From positions 1 to 64,000 of the forward strand of contig QPFY01000008.1 in assembly GCA_003665825.1 (NCBI GenBank): 64,000 nucleotides of DNA, read 5' to 3'. A program made the translations under genes and the position numbers. Shown here piece by piece: positions 23,131-32,110 of the stretch. This DNA comes from Microbotryum silenes-acaulis. Taxonomy: Eukaryota > Basidiomycota > Microbotryomycetes > Microbotryales > Microbotryaceae. Under the pieces are notes generated by a model. It made no database searches, was not told the DNA's origin, and was given only the letters and a program-made list of their open reading frames with translations. Positions within the stretch are counted from its first letter, which is position 1, and each line of letters starts with the position of its first letter.

Positions 23131-23347
23131 CTCAATCCGAATGATTCACGTGGTCCAAAGGGGGGATGTAACCCCCTGCGACCGCAGCAATCACCTACCC
23201 CTTGTACCCAACTGCGCTGGATCTGCACCGCGGATTCCAAACCCCTTTTCGGTTACCAAAGTCGGCCCCCCCCTCGCGACCACACGACCCCAGATCACCC
23301 CCATTTCAATGACTGCAATTGCGAAACAGGCCTACTTCGCACAAAAA
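23131..23347 (-). repeat. Repeat B, copy 2 (inverted)
   Basis: Reverse complement of 21,534-21,751 with a few differences. The two B copies can form a 217-bp stem around a loop of about 1.4 kb. Confidence 0.85.
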
Positions 23348-24113
23348 CACACAATCCCGAGATTTCCGGGGAAAGTCACGGAGCATGTGACAGTCCATTG
23401 GACACGCCTCGGTCTGCAGCGCGGGCGGGTGGCCGACAACACCGGCGCGCGGCTGGAGACCAGAGGCGGGGTATACCTTCCGCAGGGGCCTCGCTTCCCT
23501 GCGGCGTACTCCCAATCTCGGAACGCACACTCGAGTCCCGTTGTACGTGCAGGTGGTTCCCAATCACCGCAGATACTGGGGAAAGAAGGAGCATGAGGCC
23601 CACGACGGTGATGTCATTGTGTGGGACCTCGCTCGAGTGTGGATGTGTATGGCGGTTCGGTACCCGAGTCACCCGCCGCGCGGCCGCGACTCCGAGCGAG
23701 CAGCAAAGCAAGGAGAGGCGAGCCACGCAGGCAGTTTGTGCCGGCCTTGAACAGGAGATCACGGAGTCGCTCGACCGAAAGAGAAGACAGACCCGGCCCT
23801 TGAGAGGAGTGGAAAACTCACGGCGTAGTCCAGGAGAGGGCCAAGGGGATCCGCTTTCGCTGTGTGTCATCGTGATGTGGCAGAAGCTCGAACCAAGGGC
23901 GACAATGCCCGCCGGCGCAAAGAACCCGAGGCTCCTGGGGAGTACGGAAGCCTATGAGGAGGAATGGCAAAAAGAGCGAGAGAAAACAGGTTCAGTATTC
24001 TGGCGTGTTTGGGAGACATTTTGGAGATTGAGAAAGAGGGAAAGGGGACTTGTGATTTTTATTTGGTTTTTGGTTTGTGGTTCTTGGCTGGGTAGGGAGG
24101 AGCGCCGTCTACT
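23348..24113. other. LINE-2 3' flank, gene-free
   Basis: It should contain the LINE-2 3' untranslated region (T-rich words at about 24,053-24,080). I could not place the 3' end: no long poly-A/T tail and no resumption of Helitron sequence is seen. Confidence 0.35.
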
Positions 24114-27100
24114 TCATCGTGCCAATCTGAGCTCCAACCTCTCCTTCAGTCCCGCCATCTCCTTGTCCATGCTCGACATCGCTCTGGCGTGGCGATGGAG
24201 ATCCCAACGTCGGTTGCTGAGAGTGTCGAGCGCCAGCGCAATGAAGGCGCGGATTGGGCGCTTTTTCGACGTCGGAAGGCGAGCGCGCAGTCGAGGGAGG
24301 CCGTGCTCGATCTGAAGTGCCGTGTAGTCGAGGTCGAGGATCGACACGACCCCCAGCGCGTCGCAGAGAATGGACCTAGCTGCTTGCCAAAATTGAGAAG
24401 AGTCAGGGCAATCATGCCAAAAGTGAGTAAAGTCATCCTCCACCCCTGCCAGGCTGCATGCCTGCACAAGGCAGCAGGCTGAGTCGCCATGCCGCTGCAC
24501 AAACTGGCGCTTCCGCGTTGGCGTGAAGTGGTACGCCAGCTTGAAGTGCACCTCGCGCTCGCGGGCCGTGGCGGGCCCGGTGTGGAACCACACCCAGAAG
24601 AGTCGCCTTTCTTTGGGTGTGGCGAGTGATCCAGGGCGTTGTGTGTGGTCGAAACGTCGATGGTTGATGACGCGTCGAAGTCGCGCAATGGTGTAAGGTC
24701 TGTCCAAGTTCAACATTCTCCACTGATCAGCACACAAGGGGCCGGAGGGGAGGGGAAGTTTTTGATCAGGCATGCCGACCGGAGTCGCTCTGGGCAAGAT
24801 GTGCTCGAGGGGACCGCCGGGCCGGACTCCAGGTGCTCCAACAACACGAATGACGGGTGGTCGACGTGCGAGGACGGGAACAGGAGGCGGAAGCGGCGGG
24901 ATGAGGCGATCGCCTGCGACCTGGATCCACGCCTGGACTTGATCGCGCTTCCATTGCCAAAGGTTGGACAGCTCCGAGCCGTCGCCTTGGGGATGCTTCT
25001 CAGGGGTCCAGGGCACCGTTGGAGCTGCGGGGTATTGGGCTCGCGCATAGATGTCAGCGATGGTGCGTTCGAAACTGAAAAGCTTCGCCAAACGCTTATC
25101 CTGCTCCGAGAACGCCCGCGAGTCATGCAGACCAGGTTGGAGGGGAGAAAGAGAAAGAAAATTGGAGACCGAAAGTTTGGCAGGATCGACGACGGCAGGG
25201 TAGCGTTCAGCGACCGAGAGCACCGCTCGCCAGCGGGGATGTAGCTCCCGGGGTGCGTCGGCGTTCCTCCACGTCCACAGATCCGTAGCAAAGTCAAAGG
25301 TCGGAAGCGCTCGCCGGATGGAACTCCGAGCCAGATCGCTCCAAATCGCAGTTGACCTGCCGGCCAGCACGTCCCAAATCCGTACCGAGACTGAATCCAC
25401 CACATCTTGAATGCTCACGACGCTGAGACCACCTCGCGCCCGTGCCGTGAAGACGACCGATTGCTTGTAGTCGCTGCGCCGCGGTCCTCCCTTCACAAAG
25501 TCGGCAAGCTTGCGCTCGATCGCCTTGATCACGTCGGATGGCGGTACGTCGGCGGAGAGAGAGTGCAGCACCTTGGAGATGCCGTAGCGGTTGAGATAGA
25601 AAGCCCGGGTATGATGCGTCATCCATCGGTCGCGCACCGAGAGAATCACTCGATCGACCCTTCGCTCAAGATCATGGAATCCCAGCCTGTTGTTGCCGTC
25701 AGGCGCAAACTGGAGACCGATCCAGGGAAGAGACTCGTCCGGTGCCACGAACGACAGTTTGGACAAGTCCGCGCGATCCCACAACGTCGCGCCCAATGGC
25801 ATCACCACGGTTTTGTCGGTGTTTAGACGGCCGTTCGTCGCGAGTCGCCAATCCCGAGCTAACGCCTCGAGCGAAGCAATAGCTTCCGGTCCAGCGACAG
25901 CGACGACGGCGTCATCCGCGAACGCCAAATTGGTGATGCATCGAGTCTGCGGACGAGGAGCCAGCTCCGGAAGAGTGATAGTCAGCGCAATGTTGCGTCG
26001 ACTGAGAGAATCAAGGAAGGGTTGGAATACCACATCCCAGACAGAAGAAGAGAGAGGATCGCCCTGGCCAAGACCGCACAGGAGTCGCACCGTCTCGGTA
26101 AGGAAACCGTTGACAATGTACCGCGCTGTGGACGTCTCGCCGTTGTAGAGCATCCGCAAGACGCGCTGGAAAGATTCCGGCGCGCCGAGAGCCTCAAACA
26201 CCGCAAAGACCCAGTCGTGCTCGACCATGTCGTAAGCCGAGCTCTGATCCAGGGAGAGGAGCGCTGCTGTCGGGAACTCTGCCCCACGACCCCTAATCTC
26301 ATCGATCAGGAGCCTCAGATGCAAAGCCGCGTCCGCTGGTCTTCGCCCTTTGACGAACCCATGCTGTCCGGCCGGAAGAACATCGGGGAGGATCCGGTTC
26401 AGACGAGCCACGTAGACCTTGGTGAAGATCTTGTAGTCGCATTCCCGCAAGGTGATCGGACGATACGATTTGAGGTCGCACCGCGCTGCACCAGGTTTGT
26501 TGTGTTTGAACAAGAGGCGCACATTCGCCTGGCTCTGTTGTGGAGTAAGGGAGCCTCGAGTAATCAGCTCGTTGTAGGCTCGAGTCAAGAGAGGGGCCCA
26601 AAGCAAGGGGCAGGCTCGATACATCTCATAGGGGACCCCTGAAGGACCCGGAGATCGACCTTCGTGCGTGGTTCGAATCGCTGCGAGCACCTCGGCCTCG
26701 CTGATGGGCTCGGCAAGAATGTCGACGTGCGAATTCGAGAAGCGCCGAAGGAAGCGAGCGTCGGAAAGCGAGTCGTCACAAGGTCTTGCTGATTTGATGG
26801 GTCCCAAGAGCTCATCCCGCATCGTCACGACCTGTTCCGGATCCTTCGCTTCGACAAGGTAGTGCTGCTGGAAATGAGAATGGGTGTGCTCGAGCGCGCG
26901 CTCAATGTCAGTGGTGAGCTCGCCATCAGCGAGCCGGATACTCTGAAACTTCACATCCCGGGACCGAGCAGCCAGTTTGGCATGTACCGGACGACTGAGA
27001 CGTTCCTCGGATGCAATCTCGGGAACGTGCGCCCTGATCCGGGACTGCCTTGCTCGCTCGTTCACAAGTTTGGTGAGAGCGTCGTGGGTGTTCGTCCAGT

Positions 27101-28154
27101 CGATGACGTCAAAGGGGCTCATCACCCGACGAGACTCAATGTCCTGCAGTCGAGATACCAGCATCATCTCGAGGGCGTTGCGCTCCCGAAACAGACGCCG
27201 AGACAGCTCGAGAGCTTGGACCCGAGACTCCGAGAGTACGCGCTGAAGGTCGGCGACCGGATCCCCAGACGGTGCCTGCTCAAGGAGAGGAGTGACGAAC
27301 TCCTTAAACTCGGCGTGTTTGAAGGTTGACGAGTTGATGCGGGTCAGAAAATGAGCCGCCTGGGGAAGGCAGAGCTCCTCTTCGACCTCGGCACCACTTG
27401 CGCGCAGCCTAAATGTGACCGTAACCGGTCGATGATCCGACATGGATCGAGAGATATTGTACAGAGTGGAAGCAGAAACGATCCGTCGCTCGTGTCGCCG
27501 CTGCACCAGAACAAAGTCGATGCGCGCGCGCGAAATGAGCCGGCCGTCCTTGCTGAGATGCGGGCGCGTGGTCGCCGGCGACAGTGGGTGCATGAGCCGA
27601 ATGGCATCCGTGTACGCCCCGTCGAGCCGCGACATAAGCGCGGGCCAGTGGTGGGTGTTCGGGCGGTCCACCTGTTGCGCTCGATCCACCGCGGGGATAG
27701 GGCAGTCGTTGAGATCGCCCGCGATGAACCGAATGTGAGAGGAGACGGTCGCCCGAAAGTGAAGGGAGGTGAAGAAGAGGAGGCGCTCGGCGGGTTGAAC
27801 CGGAGCGTAGATATTGTTGAGTTCGACGACGTCCGTCGAACCCCGCACATCGAAGGTGGTCACGAGTAAGCGCCCGCCAAGAGACTGACGCGTGCGACGA
27901 TGACCACCGAGAAGAGGAGAAGAGCTTGGAATCAAAGTGAGGCAGTGTTGAGAAAAGTAGGCCTCGCCCTGGTGGGACTGGGCGTACTCGTGGCGTATGT
28001 GAGATTGTCGTGATTTAGGAACATTGTGTTCCTGGAGAAGGATAGCAGAAGGGGGAGGTGTGAGCGAAGTGAGATACGAAAGAAGCAGACGACGTCGTTC
28101 AGGGGTATTGAAGCCCCTGTTGACGTTCCAGGTCATGATGATGAACTCAATCAT
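24114..28154 (-). CDS. LINE-2 ORF2: AP endonuclease-reverse transcriptase
   Basis: 1,346 codons. Endonuclease at residues about 1-245: IIMTWNVNRG, ILLQEHNV, NIYAPVQ, AGDLNDCP (near 148), RARIDFVLV and SDHRPV (near 240). RT at about 530-800: FKHNKPG, YRPITLREC, GFVKGRRPAD, LDQSSAYDMV (near 638), GLGQGDPLSS (near 696) and AFADDAV (near 745). A C-terminal Cys/His cluster CCLVQAC...HFWHDC near 1,228-1,250 resembles the zinc motif at the end of many LINE ORF2 proteins. I see no separate RNase H. It nicks target DNA and primes cDNA synthesis there. Confidence 0.93.
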   Translation of the reverse strand: MIEFIIMTWNVNRGFNTPERRRLLLSYLTSLTPPPSAILLQEHNVPKSRQSHIRHEYAQSHQGEAYFSQHCLTLIPSSSPLLGGHRRTRQSLGGRLLVTTFDVRGSTDVVELNNIYAPVQPAERLLFFTSLHFRATVSSHIRFIAGDLNDCPIPAVDRAQQVDRPNTHHWPALMSRLDGAYTDAIRLMHPLSPATTRPHLSKDGRLISRARIDFVLVQRRHERRIVSASTLYNISRSMSDHRPVTVTFRLRASGAEVEEELCLPQAAHFLTRINSSTFKHAEFKEFVTPLLEQAPSGDPVADLQRVLSESRVQALELSRRLFRERNALEMMLVSRLQDIESRRVMSPFDVIDWTNTHDALTKLVNERARQSRIRAHVPEIASEERLSRPVHAKLAARSRDVKFQSIRLADGELTTDIERALEHTHSHFQQHYLVEAKDPEQVVTMRDELLGPIKSARPCDDSLSDARFLRRFSNSHVDILAEPISEAEVLAAIRTTHEGRSPGPSGVPYEMYRACPLLWAPLLTRAYNELITRGSLTPQQSQANVRLLFKHNKPGAARCDLKSYRPITLRECDYKIFTKVYVARLNRILPDVLPAGQHGFVKGRRPADAALHLRLLIDEIRGRGAEFPTAALLSLDQSSAYDMVEHDWVFAVFEALGAPESFQRVLRMLYNGETSTARYIVNGFLTETVRLLCGLGQGDPLSSSVWDVVFQPFLDSLSRRNIALTITLPELAPRPQTRCITNLAFADDAVVAVAGPEAIASLEALARDWRLATNGRLNTDKTVVMPLGATLWDRADLSKLSFVAPDESLPWIGLQFAPDGNNRLGFHDLERRVDRVILSVRDRWMTHHTRAFYLNRYGISKVLHSLSADVPPSDVIKAIERKLADFVKGGPRRSDYKQSVVFTARARGGLSVVSIQDVVDSVSVRIWDVLAGRSTAIWSDLARSSIRRALPTFDFATDLWTWRNADAPRELHPRWRAVLSVAERYPAVVDPAKLSVSNFLSLSPLQPGLHDSRAFSEQDKRLAKLFSFERTIADIYARAQYPAAPTVPWTPEKHPQGDGSELSNLWQWKRDQVQAWIQVAGDRLIPPLPPPVPVLARRPPVIRVVGAPGVRPGGPLEHILPRATPVGMPDQKLPLPSGPLCADQWRMLNLDRPYTIARLRRVINHRRFDHTQRPGSLATPKERRLFWVWFHTGPATAREREVHFKLAYHFTPTRKRQFVQRHGDSACCLVQACSLAGVEDDFTHFWHDCPDSSQFWQAARSILCDALGVVSILDLDYTALQIEHGLPRLRARLPTSKKRPIRAFIALALDTLSNRRWDLHRHARAMSSMDKEMAGLKERLELRLAR

Positions 28155-30148
28155 TACGATCGCGCCTTCGTTGCAGCAGCAGCTCCCTTGATGGACAACA
28201 TAGGTCCGAATGTGGGTGAGGGGAGCGGGTCCGCAGCAGTCGATTCGTTCCAGTCCGATGTGCGCGCGACGCTGGTGAGACGCTGGATACGCTCGGACCG
28301 GCGAAGACCCTGGGAACTTCCTTCGTCCACCTCCTGCTTGGGCTCGGGCTCGGGATCAAACACTGGACCTGGAGACGGCGAAGGCATCCAACCGGTCACA
28401 GACGGGGTGCGGTCCAACTCGGTGATCTCATCGTATAGACCAGCATCCTGTTTGCGCTCGCGATCCGACACACGATTCATCCAGTCGTCGGGAAGGCCGT
28501 CCATATCAAGCTGATGGTGACTGGCCGATCGGGACCGCGTCAGCTCAGGGGTATGCTCAGGAGTCGTCGAAACAATCTCAGGCACAGACCCCGTCTCGGC
28601 CGACTGCGATTCCCCTTCTTCCGCGTCACTCGTCTCCGTGTGTTCCCCCTGGTTCCCCTCCGCTCCGCGGTCCTGCAGATCCGACAGATCCGAAAGCTCC
28701 AGCGGCGGCACTTCCTGCTGTTGTTCCAGCTGTGCCTCGACTACGCTCATCGCGTCCTCGTCGTCCTCGAGGGCCTGAGCGGGCTCCTCCTGCGCCTCCT
28801 CGGCTACGTCGCCGGCCAGACTTGCGAATGGGTTTGCGGCGACGATGAAACCGCGAGGGGCGGATGCTATGGGTGTAGAGCTTTGTGAACGAGTAGGGTA
28901 GACTCGTGGTGAGTTGTTAGTGTCCCTTGTGGGAGATGCGTTCTTCTTTGAACGCTTGGACGCGACAGGAGACATTGGGGGAGAGGGAGAGGCTACATCA
29001 CCTCTGCGTTGTTTTTGGGGGGTCGAGGTTTGCTCGATGTTGCTTTGGGGCTCGGCCTGGGGCCTTTGGTTGTTGTTGTTTTTCTGGGAGGCCTGCTGAC
29101 GCTGGACCGGCTTTTGAACGCAGTTGTCGGAGTGGCCTACAAAGCCGCATCGGCGGCACGAGGCTTCGGCCTCGTAGTCGTGGCGAAGGGGCGTGAGTGT
29201 TGCGAGTCGTCCCCGAAGGTCGATCCTCGACGGTAGAACCTGCCGAAGTTGAGCACCGTTGTTCTTGAACAGGTCGTCGTCGTCGAACTGGACGATGGCC
29301 GCGTAGTTTCCTCGAGCGACGAGGTACGAGCCTTGAACGACCGTTAGAGGCTGCTGGAGTTGGAGCAAGTCGCACTTGTGGCCGTCCCCGGTAAGCTTGG
29401 CGACGACGCCTTGCAGTTTGTTCCAGAGGTCGTCGTTCGTGTATTCGGCCTCAGGACTGATAATGAAACGCAGTTCGACGACGTTTTTGACGAACGCCAA
29501 GCGCTTGCGGACTTGGGCAAAGGAGCGTTTCCACTCGATCTTGGTCGCCGCGTCGTGGACTTGGTCAAGCGCCGCTGCGCTAGCGCAGCGCACCACGAAC
29601 TTGAACCGGGTGTTACCGCTTTGGATGATCGATTCCGGTGCGACTCCATGGATGATTGGAGCGTATTTCTGGAGCTCGGGCGGGAGGACAACTCCTGCGG
29701 GCAGGTTAAAACACAACGACGTGTCGGGCGACAGGGTACGGAGCACCTTCGAGTACAACTCGGACTTCTCGCGTTCGGTGGCCACGCCGGTGTGTTCGAA
29801 CGTGACTTCCAGAACGGCACCAGACGTGTCGGTAATTGGTTTCGTTGCATTGAGTGCGCTGAAGCGCAGGGAGGTGGCCCGGTCCTTGCCGAAGCCGAGT
29901 GCGTCTTTGAGCACAAGGATGCGGGTGCCCTGGCGTGTGCCATCTTCGACACTGATCATCTTCAGGATTCTCGCGACATCCTCTTTCCTCTTCTTTTCTT
30001 CATCACGCTTTTCCTGGTACAGCGCTAGGCCGGGGTTCGCTGGTCCCTCGGCGGCATCGGCTTCCGCCCCCGCGTCACCACGTGGTTGTCCCGTCGCTGC
30101 CGGCTCCGGAGGGCCGCGGCCCGGATCAGGCGGTGCCTGGTCGGACAT
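28154..30148 (-). CDS. LINE-2 ORF1, Gag-like protein with CCHC knuckle
   Basis: I place the start at ATG 30,148-30,146 (MSDQAPPDPGRG). An upstream in-frame ATG at 30,346 would translate the heptamer repeat and lies partly outside the element. About 664 residues: an Ala/Pro/Gly-rich start, a basic-charged middle (QEKRDEEKKRKEDVARIL), a knuckle CRRCGFVGHSDNC, then a long acidic and Ser/Gln-rich disordered tail. The stop codon TAA (28,156-28,154) shares its last base with the ORF2 ATG (28,154-28,152), forming TAATG. Confidence 0.9.
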   Translation of the reverse strand: MSDQAPPDPGRGPPEPAATGQPRGDAGAEADAAEGPANPGLALYQEKRDEEKKRKEDVARILKMISVEDGTRQGTRILVLKDALGFGKDRATSLRFSALNATKPITDTSGAVLEVTFEHTGVATEREKSELYSKVLRTLSPDTSLCFNLPAGVVLPPELQKYAPIIHGVAPESIIQSGNTRFKFVVRCASAAALDQVHDAATKIEWKRSFAQVRKRLAFVKNVVELRFIISPEAEYTNDDLWNKLQGVVAKLTGDGHKCDLLQLQQPLTVVQGSYLVARGNYAAIVQFDDDDLFKNNGAQLRQVLPSRIDLRGRLATLTPLRHDYEAEASCRRCGFVGHSDNCVQKPVQRQQASQKNNNNQRPQAEPQSNIEQTSTPQKQRRGDVASPSPPMSPVASKRSKKNASPTRDTNNSPRVYPTRSQSSTPIASAPRGFIVAANPFASLAGDVAEEAQEEPAQALEDDEDAMSVVEAQLEQQQEVPPLELSDLSDLQDRGAEGNQGEHTETSDAEEGESQSAETGSVPEIVSTTPEHTPELTRSRSASHHQLDMDGLPDDWMNRVSDRERKQDAGLYDEITELDRTPSVTGWMPSPSPGPVFDPEPEPKQEVDEGSSQGLRRSERIQRLTSVARTSDWNESTAADPLPSPTFGPMLSIKGAAAATKARS

Positions 30149-30220
30149 CGGGTCGATAGCTGGTGTAGCAGTTGATGTATTCGATGTATTGACGTTTGCA
30201 GAGGTAGGGTAGTGCGATTG

Positions 30221-30290
30221 GGATGAAAGATGAAAGATGAAAGATGAAAGATGAAAGATGAAAGATAGAAAGATGAAAGATGAAAGATGA
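30221..30290. repeat. Heptanucleotide tandem repeat in the LINE-2 leader
   Basis: Ten copies of GATGAAA (one variant GATAGAA) immediately next to the 5' junction. Variable tandem repeats are common in LINE 5' leaders. Here the period of seven scans all three frames. Confidence 0.85.
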
Positions 30291-30319
30291 ATTGACAACG
30301 TACGCCATCGCATCCTGGT

Positions 30320-30476
30320 TGTTGAAGGTGTCAGTAGACCTTGCACTGATATCAGGGGCCGGATAGCTTAGTTGGTCAAAGCTTTTCCGATTAATGGAAG
30401 CGACCCAGGTTCGACTCCTGGTCCAGCCGTTCTTCTTCTTTTGTTGATCATTTCGGGATCATCGTTGATCCCAACA
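30320..30476 (+). mobile_element. 157-bp LTR-like mini-element carrying a tRNA-like gene
   Basis: The element begins TGTTG and ends CAACA and is flanked by the 5-bp duplication CTGGT (30,315-30,319 and 30,477-30,481). The paralogous Helitron at 46,966-46,970 has a single CTGGT and no insert, so this copy is a genuine insertion. Inside lies a full tRNA-like cloverleaf, a TTTT Pol III stop (30,439-30,442) and a perfect 7-bp hairpin (GGGATCA/TGATCCC, 30,455-30,472). TG...CA ends with a 5-bp target duplication are LTR-retrotransposon hallmarks, so it may be a solo LTR or a miniature LTR element. No sequence match to an element elsewhere in the window. Confidence 0.8.
30357..30429 (+). tRNA. tRNA-like gene, anticodon-position triplet TTA, isotype undetermined
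   Basis: Acceptor 30,357-30,363 pairs with 30,422-30,428 with one C-A mismatch. D-stem GCTT/AAGC is 30,366-30,369/30,379-30,382, and anticodon stem TTTCC/GGAAG is 30,384-30,388/30,396-30,400. The loop is GATTAAT, the variable region has 4 bases, and T-stem CCAGG/CCTGG encloses TTCGACT. Box A (TAGCTTAGTTGG) and box B (GGTTCGACTCC) match consensus exactly. Position 33 is A where almost all tRNAs have U, and positions 34-36 are TTA, which would read UAA. It is embedded in a mobile element, so it may be a Pol III promoter rather than a working tRNA. Confidence 0.75.
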
Positions 30477-31111
30477 CTGGTATCGCTGCGTGATGTCGCG
30501 CGGTCTATTCTTGAACGTCGAGCCCAAAGTCATCGAACGTCCAATTGGGTTCGGGGTCAAGCCGTTGACGCGTTGATGCCTTGGGTCGTGGTGAGGCGTA
30601 GGTTCTCTTGATGCAACCGGATGTGTTGAGTTGATCGGTCTTGACTTGGGAGTATATCCGTAAATCACAAACTCCAGGAAGGGACGTTGGGTGCAATGCG
30701 GGATTGAGAAGTACTCGTCGCGTTTGGCAAGTAGTGCGCAAAGAATTGTGAACGCGAGACTCGCCACCTCGACCCCTTTACTTGCCCTTCGTTCTAGGTG
30801 TTCAAAAGTTCAATGTCAGTCTGTGCTTGCGCCTTAGACAGAATGTAACATCAGAGAAAGAGCCGAAGACGCGTACGTTCACCACCACCATTCTCTTCGT
30901 CTCCTTCCTCGCCGTCTTCATCCTCATCGTCGCGGTCTTCGTCCTCCTGTTCGTCTTCGTCATCCAAACCGAGACCGGCAAGTGCCTCGCACAATTGGAC
31001 ACCATTGCCGATCTGCTCTCGGTTTCTGGCGATTGGCAGCCCAGCTTAGCAAAACCCGCAAAGAGGAATGTTGGGGTGGAAGCCATCTTCCCCTGCAGGA
31101 AATAGTAGTGG

Positions 31112-32110
31112 CTACTGGAGAGGCAACGCAGACGGATGGAGCGAGCTGATGACTTGGTACTTGGGCCGACCATCGCAACATCGATCACCGTGCACCTGGA
31201 GAATAAGGTCTTGACGTCCACGATCTCCCGTGTTGGTGTCGGACTCGCAGATAAGCATCGCCATTTCCGTGCTTGACGTAGGAAGGTTGTGGGTGCGTCG
31301 GTCTCGGCCTGGTAGGACCCACTCTTTGGCCGTATCCCAACCCGCGCGGGCTTTGGCCGATGCGAACTCCCTCACAAAGCGATTGCCGGTGCGCAACATG
31401 GACTCGAGCTTGGTCAGCGTTGATCTTTGAATGCGAGTCTCTGCGCCGTCGGGTCCAAGTCGAGTGTCGGTGGCCTCGGCCGGGTCGATCAGCCATGTTT
31501 GAGCAAAGGCTGGGCGTTGATTCACGGCAGGGATCAGGGCGCCGAGTCGATGGTAAACGCGACCAAACACGCGAAACACGCGGCTCCTAGAGTGACCATT
31601 CGAGTCTTGTCAAAGTGAGCAGGGAGCGAAGTGAACGACAGCGCGTTGTTGTACGACCGGGCGTTTTCGCGGAATGCTTTAGCTTCTGTGTAGGTGGGGC
31701 GCACAGTTCAGTATGTGAGTACAGTGCAGACGAATGTTGTTGGACGGAGCAACTGACCGCTATCCGAGCCTTCAAGTAGCTGTCGATACTCGGGATTGGG
31801 CCGGAGAGAGGAGGTAGCTGCACCTTCCCCTGCGAGCAGCACGTGCTCAAGTGTCCGGTTCGTCCTTTGCACTCCCAGTGTCGAGCCTTGCAGTGGGCAC
31901 ACACGGCCATCTGGGGCCGAGGTAGTCGCGGGTGGGAACGTGGGGCTTGAGTGGTTTGAGCGCGATTCGAGGCCTGTGCACTTGCTCTGCGCAGGAAGAG
32001 GTGGCAGTGGGGCGAGCTCAGCGTCGGATCGGCCATCGGGCCCTCGCGCTGAACACGCTGTCCGTTCTACAAAGCTGTACGGCGGACGCTTATACGGGTC
32101 GCAATACCAA
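31112..32110 (-). pseudogene. Helitron Rep N-terminal region, copy 1
   Basis: Reading the minus strand: a Cys/His start (VCAHCKARHWECKG, STCCSQGKVQLPPL), an intron-like gap, KAFRENARSYNNALSFTSL, VYHRLGALIPAVNQRPAFAQ, then RTHNLPTSSTEMAMLI and QVISSLHPSALPLQ followed across a stop by PLLFPAGEDGFHPN. Each block matches the N-terminal domain that precedes the Rep and helicase parts of Helitron proteins. Frames change between blocks and stops interrupt, so it is not functional. The HUH Rep motif and helicase are not present. Confidence 0.75.

Larger units (their letters stand above)
24114..30292 (-). mobile_element. LINE-2, apparently full coding capacity
   Basis: Two long intact ORFs on the minus strand with a repeat-bearing 5' leader. 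The 5' junction can be placed: Helitron sequence shared with the second copy resumes at TTGACAAC, 30,292-30,299, right after the last leader heptamer. Both ORFs are open over about 6 kb, which suggests recent activity. Confidence 0.9.

Noticed and set aside
30308..30346. Upstream ATG at 30,346 as start of LINE-2 ORF1
   Set aside because: It lies inside the adjacent mini-element, outside LINE-2, and would translate the heptamer repeat; MSDQAPP at 30,148 is the better start.
30782..31105. Hydrophobic 107-codon plus-strand frame, repeated at 47,248
   Set aside because: It is the antisense of an acidic Asp/Glu stretch in the Helitron Rep sequence, which explains its Val/Phe/Ile richness.
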